Of a DNA stretch of 41,206 nucleotides, positions 35,183 through 41,206 are shown piece by piece. Positions within the stretch are counted from its first letter, which is position 1, and each line of letters starts with the position of its first letter. The stretch covers positions 1-41,206 of the forward strand of contig CAJULB010000009.1 of assembly GCA_910587005.1 (NCBI GenBank), given 5' to 3'. The stretch comes from an uncultured Christensenellaceae bacterium (lineage in GTDB: Bacteria; Bacillota; Clostridia; Christensenellales; Borkfalkiaceae). The notes under the pieces were generated by a model. The model made no database searches, had not been told where the DNA came from, and saw only the letters and a list, made by a program, of their open reading frames with translations. The translations under genes were made by a program, and so were the position numbers.

Positions 35183-35713
35183 TCAAGTTTGATTAGCGCA
35201 ACTAAAAGTATAAATGTAACTATTAAAACAGATATTCATTTTATATTTTTTAAATTGCGATTTCTTTTTTATCTTAAAGCCGTTATTTGCAAGCAATCTA
35301 TTCGATGCAATATTATCTTGCGCAACTTCCGCAGTTATCTCAATGCCACCATTATTGCGTATAAAAGTAACAATTAAAGCCAATAGTTCAGAACCAAATC
35401 TTTTCCCCCAATAGCCCTTATGAACACAATATCCTATATCAAATATTTCCTTTTTTTCGTCAGGGAAAATGCAAGCAGAACCTATTATCTCATCAGAACT
35501 GTTTAAAACAACTGTCAAATAATATCCGTTTGGGCTATCTTCAAGACTGTCAAGCGCTTTTTGAAAATCACTATCAACATATTCAGCCGTCGGGTCGCTC
35601 ATATATTTGCCGTTTTCCTTATCAAACCACATTGCGGTAAGATATGGCAGGTCTGACTTTTGATAATTCCGTACAGTTATTCTTGAAGAAACAAGAGGTT
35701 TCTCTATTAGCAT
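35183..35713 (-). CDS. GNAT-family N-acetyltransferase (RimJ/RimL-like)
   Basis: 176 residues; ATG at 35713 with GGAG upstream on the minus strand. The fold shows RITVRNYQKSDLPYL at the start, YYLTVVLNSSDEIIGSACIF, FDIGYCVHKGYWGKRFGSELLALI (acetyl-CoA-binding V/A motif with GKRFGSE) and ASNRLLANNGFKI. Most similar in layout to RimJ/RimL or antibiotic-modifying acetyltransferases; the substrate cannot be told. The C-terminal extension NICFNSYIYTFSCANQT is unremarkable. Single gene facing the island. Confidence 0.88.
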   Translation of the reverse strand: MLIEKPLVSSRITVRNYQKSDLPYLTAMWFDKENGKYMSDPTAEYVDSDFQKALDSLEDSPNGYYLTVVLNSSDEIIGSACIFPDEKKEIFDIGYCVHKGYWGKRFGSELLALIVTFIRNNGGIEITAEVAQDNIASNRLLANNGFKIKKKSQFKKYKMNICFNSYIYTFSCANQT

Positions 35714-35872
35714 TTTAAAAGTTCTCCGCTAAATTACTGTTTATCGCACAATTTGAGTAAATTTATTTTAGCAAAAACAATACGATAATTCAACCATATA
35801 ACACCGAAAAAAGAAAAACGGCACCGTGGTAAGTGTTTGAATAAACGAGCACACGGCTTACAATTCTGTGCG

Positions 35873-35921
35873 ACGCTTTGCGCATACGCGCAAAGCGTTG
35901 CCGCGCGCGCGAACCGCGCGG
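35873..35921. repeat. Two adjacent GC-rich hairpins
   Basis: ACGCTTTGCGC at 35873-35883 pairs perfectly with 35888-35898; then CCGCGCG (35901-35907) pairs with CGCGCGG (35915-35921). They stand out in AT-rich surroundings and may be a mobile palindromic repeat. Confidence 0.45.
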
Positions 35922-35951
35922 ATTCTCGCATTCGTTAGGTTGCACAAAATA

Positions 35952-35976
35952 AAGGCAGTAGCTTAGCTACTGCCTT
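35952..35976. terminator. Perfect 11-bp hairpin, probable minus-strand terminator
   Basis: AAGGCAGTAGC-TTA-GCTACTGCCTT. On the minus strand it is followed by TATTTTG. It lies just past the tRNA-like end at 35982-35995, as a tRNA gene's terminator would. Confidence 0.75.
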
Positions 35977-35981
35977 GTTGC

Positions 35982-35995
35982 TGGTGACCCCAACG
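35982..35995 (-). other. tRNA 3'-end-like remnant, possible att site
   Basis: On the minus strand it reads CGTTGGGGTCACCA, the form of a tRNA acceptor 3' strand with its CCA. Upstream (to the right) no T-arm or rest of a tRNA can be folded. With the terminator beyond, it looks like the displaced 3' end left when an element integrates into a tRNA gene. Confidence 0.45.
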
Positions 35996-36159
35996 TTAAT
36001 TATCCGAACACCATAACAACCGTAGGTAAAGGTTTTGGCTTTGTGATTCGAATTATTAAGCTGTATTAAATGTATAATTCAAATTCAATCATAGTAATTC
36101 GTGATTAGCTTGGATTTGTTTTTACCCTATAAGTACAATCTTCATATATTTTTAAATGC

Positions 36160-36188
36160 TTGAAATTTAATAGCAGATATGTTATAAT
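36160..36188 (+). promoter_or_regulatory. Promoter of the four-gene operon
   Basis: TTGAAA at 36160-36165, 17 nt, TATAAT at 36183-36188. Predicted start near 36195, a short leader before the GAGG ribosome binding site at 36211. Confidence 0.78.
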
Positions 36189-36220
36189 TAAAATGTTGAA
36201 AAAACTTATTGAGGAAATCA

Positions 36221-36808
36221 ATGAATAATTTCTTAGCAAGCACTTGTAACGGGACAGATTGGTCACAGTTTTGGCCGTCTATGATAGCAACCTTTTTTGG
36301 GTTTATTTTGGCATTGATTGGTGAGTATTTCTTGGAAACAAAATTAGAAAGTCGAAAACACAATAAGGATGTAAAGGAGCTTTTTGGACGACTTGTAATA
36401 GAATTAGCAGATGTAAAAAAAGTCTTAAGTAAGTTAAATCAGTATAGTCTTGATAAGAATCCATTAAAGACGCCTGTATGGGATGAGGCTATAAATGCCG
36501 GAATGGTTTCTTTAATGGAAGCCGATGCTCGTAAACAACTATTTACAGTTTACAAAAAGATTAACGAATTAAATTCTTGGTACGAAATAAAGACAAATTA
36601 TTATTTCAATCATTTTGACGATATTGATGTTACCAAGAGATATAATAGTGAACTTAATAATGAAATAGAAAAACAAAAAGGATTATTGGTAGGAACAATT
36701 TCGTTTGAAACAAAAACACCTGATAATGAAAAAATCACCATTGATATGGTAATTGATGGTATTAATACAATTTTAAATAAGCAGAATAAACGCAGAAAAA
36801 AGAATTAA
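36221..36808 (+). CDS. Membrane protein with one N-terminal TM helix, unknown function
   Basis: 195 residues; ATG six bases after GAGG (in-frame start at 36209 lies before it). One hydrophobic helix at about 17-38 (WPSMIATFFGFILALIGEYFL), followed by a basic stretch (KLESRKHNKD), so the rest should be cytoplasmic. The remainder is helical, with ELADVKKVLSKL, then VWDEAINAGMVSLMEADARKQLFTVYKKINELNSWYE, a pattern shared by many small uncharacterised defence-island membrane proteins. The tail is very basic (KQNKRRKKN). First gene of the operon; one base separates it from the next. In known defence systems a protein of this shape is often the membrane-acting effector, but that is only an analogy. 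Confidence 0.75.
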   Translation: MNNFLASTCNGTDWSQFWPSMIATFFGFILALIGEYFLETKLESRKHNKDVKELFGRLVIELADVKKVLSKLNQYSLDKNPLKTPVWDEAINAGMVSLMEADARKQLFTVYKKINELNSWYEIKTNYYFNHFDDIDVTKRYNSELNNEIEKQKGLLVGTISFETKTPDNEKITIDMVIDGINTILNKQNKRRKKN

Positions 36809-36809
36809 T

Positions 36810-37460
36810 ATGGAAGGAATAATCCCTGTACAAACTTATTCGGTTATAAATAATAATGCCGATATAAATAAAATACTGATTAAGCTTGCCAATATAGCTT
36901 TGAGCGAGAATAGCGATGTGAAATTTTCAAAGCGTACATTTGACAAGCATAAAGATAGTGCTTTAGCACAAGAATCGCATCTTAAGAAAGGCGATACATT
37001 TGAAATTATGACAAATACTTTAACGTATGATTTGGATGATAGAAGTTTGAATATGATTTCAAACAGTTTGTGCAATGGCGTAATCTATAATTATTACCTT
37101 GAAAAAAACAGTCTAGTGTCTATATGCCTACAAAAATTCATACTCGCATTATTTCATAGGATAGAAAAGGTATCAAAAAACAAAGAATCAGCACTAGGGA
37201 TTATTAGAAACACTCTTCATATTTATTGGATTGAAGAAGATACTTACATATATAATTTTTCGCTGTTCAATCGCCCCCTTTCAAATGCACCAGATCATTG
37301 TACTTTTTATTTTATTAAGAGAAAAAATGTTCTATATGAGGCTCTCATAGAGACGGTTCCGCATATGGTTGAGGATTTAAAAAGAGTTTTTAGTTATTTT
37401 AGAAGAAATAAAGAATTAGATATTCTAGAGATAATTGATCAATTTACTTTGGAGGAATAA
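36810..37460 (+). CDS. Unrecognised protein B of the four-gene operon
   Basis: 216 residues, soluble, AT-rich. It starts one base after the previous stop with no clear Shine-Dalgarno, so translation is likely coupled. Residues about 61-97 hold the motif KGDTFEIMTNTLTYDLDDRS followed by GVIYNYYLE, also found in protein C. A later segment (HIYWIEEDTYIYNFSLFN) again resembles one in C (IHFCTLNEGQPYTLCYSF). So B looks like a short form of C. No enzyme motif is recognised. Confidence 0.75.
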   Translation: MEGIIPVQTYSVINNNADINKILIKLANIALSENSDVKFSKRTFDKHKDSALAQESHLKKGDTFEIMTNTLTYDLDDRSLNMISNSLCNGVIYNYYLEKNSLVSICLQKFILALFHRIEKVSKNKESALGIIRNTLHIYWIEEDTYIYNFSLFNRPLSNAPDHCTFYFIKRKNVLYEALIETVPHMVEDLKRVFSYFRRNKELDILEIIDQFTLEE

Positions 37461-37461
37461 T

Positions 37462-38868
37462 ATGATTGGCATTAAACCTTTATGTCAAGGATTAGAATGT
37501 CCTTTTCAATCCACATGCGATCATTCGGATGAGGCATGCATTAAGAATTTAAAAAATCATATTGCGAATACAAATACATCTGAAAATAATTCGGAAACTG
37601 AAGAAAATGAAGAATTAAGAAAACGAGTAGCAACTTTGCAGGCTCGTCAGGATTCTGATGCTCTTTTGCGCATAATGAATAAATGCATTCAAAGGGAAAC
37701 TGATCGCAGAACAGTGGGTCACTATGTTATTGAATCCGGCGAAATGTCGCGTATGGAGAATGGTGACGAGTTGCATATCCTCACAAACGAATACATGAAT
37801 TATGACTTTACACCAATATCTTCCTTAGCAATAGCGATTAACACTAAAAAAGGGATTCACTATTACTATTACGGAACAAGTGACCAAGAAAAAGATGTGT
37901 TAGGGCTGAAAGAACGAATTAAGGGATATTATAGTAAAGGCATGAAAGCAAGGCAAAAGGTAATATGCTGGATAAGACAAGCTAAAAGCAGCATAATTGA
38001 TTATAATGAATTTTTGCGCTCGCTATGTGGTTCTTCAATTTTAAGCATAGTTGAAAGTATCATTAATGGAAGTAACATCAAAAATAAAGAAAAAACAATT
38101 CGAGATATTATTTCAGAAACAGAGTCACTATGCGGTAAAAATTCTGAGTATAAAATGCCTGGGTTGGCATCGTTAAAAAGAGTTTTAGATTGGATAGCCG
38201 GAGCGATTTTTTCTGACGAAACGCAAATATACGATTTTATTGACAATATTGGGATTTTAACAATAGCTATGAAAGATAAGAAAGAACTATTGAGCGATAA
38301 CCTAATTAAGGATTTTTGCGACAAAATTCAATTATTGTTAGATATGAAAGAGCTTACTATTTGGCAAACTAGAAGCGATTATGAAATAGACAAGGGAAAA
38401 ATTGACTATCTCTTTAATGTATTTAAATACAAGGACGATAATGCCCCTAATGTTAGGTTTAATGAGCTGATATCCGCCCCTGTTCGTCAATGGTTAGAAC
38501 CAAAAGAAAATGAAATACAATGCGGCCAAGATAATTGTACAGAGGCTGAAAAGGACGAATGGGCGAATAATATTCATTTTTGCACGCTTAATGAGGGACA
38601 ACCCTATACTTTATGCTATAGCTTCACATTATTTTTGAGTAATGAAGAGCCCGCTGCCGCTTGGTATACTACATATAGAAATAACGATTGTCGTGATAAT
38701 AACGCAATCGATAATGATCTTTTTATGATAGACTTTAAGAAAGGCGACGAATTGTTGGTAGATTTGGAAAACGCATTCAGAACATTGATTATGGCACATT
38801 GTACAGCAAAGAAAATTCTTGTGGGCTCTAAGTCTCGTATCATTGAATTTTTGGGCATAATGGGGTGA
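37462..38868 (+). CDS. Unrecognised protein C, long paralogue of B with N-terminal cysteines
   Basis: 468 residues from ATG 37462 (GGAGG at 37451-37455). The N-terminus has four cysteines spaced like a metal site (Cys8, Cys13, Cys19, Cys26). A polar, acidic, probably coiled stretch (about 38-65) follows. Residues about 101-138 contain NGDELHILTNEYMNYDFTPIS and GIHYYYYGT, matching protein B. The middle (about 150-350) is helical with no recognised motif. The end (about 385-468) includes the B-like LCYSFTLFLSNEEPAAAWYT region. Function unknown; it may sense or bind something through the shared domain. Confidence 0.75.
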   Translation: MIGIKPLCQGLECPFQSTCDHSDEACIKNLKNHIANTNTSENNSETEENEELRKRVATLQARQDSDALLRIMNKCIQRETDRRTVGHYVIESGEMSRMENGDELHILTNEYMNYDFTPISSLAIAINTKKGIHYYYYGTSDQEKDVLGLKERIKGYYSKGMKARQKVICWIRQAKSSIIDYNEFLRSLCGSSILSIVESIINGSNIKNKEKTIRDIISETESLCGKNSEYKMPGLASLKRVLDWIAGAIFSDETQIYDFIDNIGILTIAMKDKKELLSDNLIKDFCDKIQLLLDMKELTIWQTRSDYEIDKGKIDYLFNVFKYKDDNAPNVRFNELISAPVRQWLEPKENEIQCGQDNCTEAEKDEWANNIHFCTLNEGQPYTLCYSFTLFLSNEEPAAAWYTTYRNNDCRDNNAIDNDLFMIDFKKGDELLVDLENAFRTLIMAHCTAKKILVGSKSRIIEFLGIMG

Positions 38869-38871
38869 ACA

Positions 38872-39882
38872 ATGCAGTTTCAAGTTAGAACAAGCGAATT
38901 AAAGAGCAGAATAGAAATTCTAAAAAAGAATTTTCTCGTGTACTACCCAATAAAAGCAAATTCAAATTTTGCTTTAGTTTCGTTTTTAAATAATTTTGTT
39001 GATGGATATGAAGTAGACTCTTTGTATCATATATCAACTCTTATAAGGAAACATAAGGTTTCAGCAGACAGAATTTTATATAGTTATCCGTTAAAAAACA
39101 GAAAAGAAATTCGATCAGCACTTAATATGGGGATTTCAAATTTTGTTATTGATGATATTAATGAATGTAGGCAAATTTTAGATGTTGCTTCAACCCCTGT
39201 GAAATTAATAGTGCGCATTGATGTTACTTCATACATAAAAGTACAGAATTTAATTGTTAAATGGGGAGCTACTTCTCATGAAATTTCCGAAATTATTAGA
39301 TCCATAAACGATAGTATTCACAAAATTAATGGATTTAGCTTTTATTTGCCTCAAGAAATAAGCAGTTTCGAAAATTTTGAGTTGGTAATAGATAAATTAT
39401 TCGCCGAGTTTGATGTGGGTAACTATGATATACTGGATATTGGTGGGGGCATAGCTGATGATATGCTTCCTAAGATAGTATCAAAATTACAAAGTTTTAT
39501 TAGCAGATCTAAAACTAAAATTATAATAGAACAAGGTCAGTATTTATTAAATCCAACCATAGATTTGCAAGTCAATGTTTTGGAGGTTAGATATAAAAAT
39601 CGAAATAAAATGGTATTTATTGATAGTGGTATTTATCACGGTTTACTTGATGCCATATTAAAAAAGGTTAATTATAAAATTGTAGCAGGAAACACTTGTG
39701 AAACAGAGGAATGTATTGTTTGTGGCGACTCTTCGGATATATCAGACATAATTGGAGTATATAAACTTCCTAAAAATATAAAATGTGGTGATTTACTTAC
39801 AATAAAAGGCTGTGGAGCATATTGCGAAGAGTTCATTACGCCATTCAGTAAAAAGAAAAAGCCAACCGTAAGGCTGACTTAG
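38872..39882 (+). CDS. Fold-type III PLP decarboxylase homologue (ODC/DapDC-like) with altered active site
   Basis: 336 residues, cytoplasmic. Family landmarks: YYPIKANSN with the PLP lysine Lys28, YEVDSLYHI (46-54), LDIGGGI (189-194), the EQGQ segment (220-223, normally EPGR), CGDSSDISD (284-292, normally GPxCDxxD), and GDLLTIKGCGAY ending in Tyr317. Residues usually needed differ: the PLP-stacking His of the FHVGS region is Tyr158 in GFSFYLP, the EPGR arginine is Gln223, and the catalytic cysteine is Ser288. The N-terminus is short (about 20 residues before the lysine strand). ATG three bases after the previous stop. It may have a different reaction, bind PLP only, or act on another substrate. 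Confidence 0.85.
   Translation: MQFQVRTSELKSRIEILKKNFLVYYPIKANSNFALVSFLNNFVDGYEVDSLYHISTLIRKHKVSADRILYSYPLKNRKEIRSALNMGISNFVIDDINECRQILDVASTPVKLIVRIDVTSYIKVQNLIVKWGATSHEISEIIRSINDSIHKINGFSFYLPQEISSFENFELVIDKLFAEFDVGNYDILDIGGGIADDMLPKIVSKLQSFISRSKTKIIIEQGQYLLNPTIDLQVNVLEVRYKNRNKMVFIDSGIYHGLLDAILKKVNYKIVAGNTCETEECIVCGDSSDISDIIGVYKLPKNIKCGDLLTIKGCGAYCEEFITPFSKKKKPTVRLT
39859..39880 (-). terminator. Possible minus-strand terminator in the end of the decarboxylase gene
   Basis: On the minus strand AAGTCAGCC-TTAC-GGTTGGCTT forms nine pairs (two of them G-U) and is followed by TTTCTTTTT. On the plus strand it has two mismatches. It may end an unseen minus transcript. Confidence 0.4.
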
Positions 39883-40023
39883 TGGAGCTGTAGGATGGAC
39901 GTGACCCACCATTTCTGGAAAACTATACCAGTGTCCTACTTTAGACGACAACAGCATGAATATGTTTATATTATATATCATTGATATTGTTTTGTCAATT
40001 AAAAAAACTAAAAAGGAGTTATT

Positions 40024-41092
40024 TATGAATAATCTTGAAAAGGAAATCAATGAATTTCTTAACAATGATTTGCTTTCTACAAAGGGACTCTCTAATGAAA
40101 TCTATGAAGAGGAGTGTTTTGTTGAAAAATCTTTGGCTCGTATTTTTCTGAGGCGATTCAGAAAATATGCGACAACACAAGATGTAAAAGATTTTGTAAA
40201 TGGAAGATTAACTAATTTAGTGTCAAAATCATTGCCTATGAGGTTTGTGCCGAGTTTTGGCGGTTATAAGCATTGGTGGAGTCCAACATATCCCAAAACT
40301 GACTGGGCCGAGGTATTTAACATAAAGTTTCTTTTAGAATATTTAGCTCCAATCTTTAATTCATATAAAAAAAATAAAGTTGCAATTGAATATGAATCTG
40401 AGGAAGTCATTTTGGCAGAGCTAAATAACATTCCACAAAGTGGCTTAGATGAATATACTGTTGCTTTTAGAAATGTTTTAAGTGTATTTCAAGCAATTGT
40501 AAGTGATAAGGTAGATTTATCGCTTGTTTTAGCTCGCGAACAATATGAAGAAGTTGGATTTACTAAGAATATGCTTTTAGCGCGCATAAATGAAATGATA
40601 CCAGATTACTATGCTCGTTTTGATAAGTATGATGAAGAGGACAAGAAAAGAAGAATAGCAAAAGTAAAAACAAATTTTAAAGTAGATGGTGTAAAAGATT
40701 ATACCCATTTGTCAGAAAATGCCCTTAATGAACTATATAAATGGTCACGTGTTTTTAATGAAGCTTTTCTTGATGCTGATTATGAAGTTCGAGGTGAGTC
40801 TTTTTTTGATGATGAAAGTACTATTCCACTATTATTTTCGTTTGGACTTGGACCTGGCGGCGAAGCTTGGCCTCACATTGGCTCAAGCTCATCTTCAATG
40901 GTTGATTTTTGGGCTGGGATGGGTATATTAGAAAAAAGAGAGAACGGGGCTATAATACCTCGTATTATTTCCAAGAGTCAGTATGAATTAATAAAGAATG
41001 ATTTGAAAAAAGTTTCTGTACATACGAAATTGTCTGGATCTAATGAAAACTATGACTATATTTATGTTTATAAAGGAACACTCATTTTCTAA
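40024..41092 (+). CDS. Unrecognised 356-residue protein (possibly distant DIT1/PvcA-like)
   Basis: Start ATG 40024 with AAGGAG at 40012-40017; the longer frame from 39956 lies before it. Soluble, acidic. Notable segments: RFVPSFGGYKHWWSPTYPKTD, WAEVFNIKFLLEYLAPIF, VAIEYESEEVI with NNIPQSGLDEYTVAFRNVL, and near the end LLFSFGLGPGGEAWPHIGSSSSS and DFWAGMGIL. The order of an FP-like strand, a D-WAE helix, an I-YESEE-V strand and a D-YT helix faintly recalls the isonitrile-synthase (DIT1/PvcA) layout, but no catalytic residue can be pinned, so I call it unknown. It lies 141 nt after the decarboxylase, perhaps with its own promoter. Strong hairpin follows. Confidence 0.7.
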
Positions 41093-41111
41093 ATAATATA
41101 TTTCAGTTATT

Positions 41112-41148
41112 AAAAAAGCCGATAGCGTAACAAAACGCTATCGGCTTT
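41112..41148. terminator. Bidirectional terminator after the 356-residue gene
   Basis: A 13-bp perfect stem (41115-41127 with 41136-41148). On the minus strand it is followed by six T residues (TTTTTTAAT if the stem end is included), so it is stronger in that direction; on the plus strand the T run is short. Confidence 0.75.
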
Positions 41149-41166
41149 GCCGTTGTTAAAAGACAA

Positions 41167-41185
41167 CCCCACGCTAAGCGTGGGG
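41167..41185. repeat. Perfect hairpin near window end, possible IS200/IS605-type end
   Basis: CCCCACGC-TAA-GCGTGGGG, followed by ATAAGAAGCTTAAGC. Short GC hairpins of this kind are found at IS200/IS605 ends and in TnpB guide scaffolds, but no tnpA/tnpB gene is visible in the window. Confidence 0.3.
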
Positions 41186-41206
41186 ATAAGAAGCTTAAGC
41201 TATGGA

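Larger units (their letters stand above)
35714..36220. other. Intergenic island border region
   Basis: No convincing gene in these 507 bases (a 65-codon minus frame at 35734-35931 is Arg/Cys-rich and unsupported). In order: AT-rich DNA, two GC-rich hairpins (35873-35921), a strong hairpin (35952-35976), a tRNA 3'-end-like sequence (35982-35995), then AT-rich sequence leading to the promoter at 36160. Confidence 0.6.

Noticed and set aside
35734..35931. A 65-codon minus-strand frame in the island border
   Set aside because: Arg/Cys/Ala-rich and crossing GC-rich hairpins; no ribosome binding site is evident.
35982..36070. An intact tRNA gene on the minus strand
   Set aside because: The 3' end fits but no T-arm, anticodon arm or acceptor 5' strand can be folded from the adjoining sequence.
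39793..40065. A 90-codon minus-strand frame
   Set aside because: It overlaps the decarboxylase end and the next gene's start, with no domain or start signal.
1..41206. CRISPR array
   Set aside because: No series of direct repeats with regular spacers was seen in the window.

Overview
The window looks like part of a Gram-positive (Firmicutes/Clostridia-type), probably gut-dwelling, genome. The evidence is a PEP/pyruvate phosphate dikinase gene, strong sigma-A-type promoters and Shine-Dalgarno sites, U-tailed hairpin terminators, BspA-like leucine-rich lipoproteins and a GH36 alpha-galactosidase. Two compositions alternate. Backbone-like DNA (about 1-1770, 19800-35750, with the DUF262 pair at 15353-19791 close to it) is moderately GC-rich. 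Two accessory blocks (about 1960-15300 and 35980 to the window end) are clearly AT-rich.

Left part: the end of ppdK with its terminator, then a large serine recombinase that may mark the edge of an integrated island. Next comes a DUF3990-type toxin-like gene overlapping an Xre-type antitoxin-like gene, with two palindromic operators at its promoter. A second strong promoter then drives one long run of genes in the same direction, from 5339 to 15135: a half-length HsdS-like specificity protein, an HNH-SAVED effector (Cap5-like), a CD-NTase with an AGS-C-like sensor domain, HsdM, a full HsdS with two similar recognition domains, HsdR and a YgjP-like metallopeptidase. A cyclic-oligonucleotide (CBASS) module therefore sits inside a type I restriction-modification operon. 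A separately promoted pair of overlapping DUF262 genes (GmrSD/BrxU-like, type IV restriction-like) and a small Xre regulator follow.

Middle part (20401-35713), chromosomal in character: a polytopic membrane protein, two BspA-like lipoproteins, a NYN-LOTUS RNase-like protein, a secreted transglutaminase-like protein behind two overlapping leader hairpins, a yybP-ykoY-like (manganese) riboswitch in front of a Na/Pi-cotransporter-PhoU protein, a GH36 alpha-galactosidase overlapping a metallo-beta-lactamase-fold hydrolase, and a GNAT acetyltransferase.

Right part (about 35980 to the end): a short sequence that looks like a displaced tRNA 3' end with its own terminator (minus strand) marks a probable integration site. 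Beyond it lies an AT-rich island with a tight four-gene operon at 36221-39882: a one-TM membrane protein, two unrecognised proteins that share a domain, and a fold-type III PLP decarboxylase homologue with several altered active-site residues. I cannot match this set to a named system, and it is my main candidate for an undescribed one. A further unrecognised 356-residue protein follows. All assignments come from reading the sequence; no searches were run.
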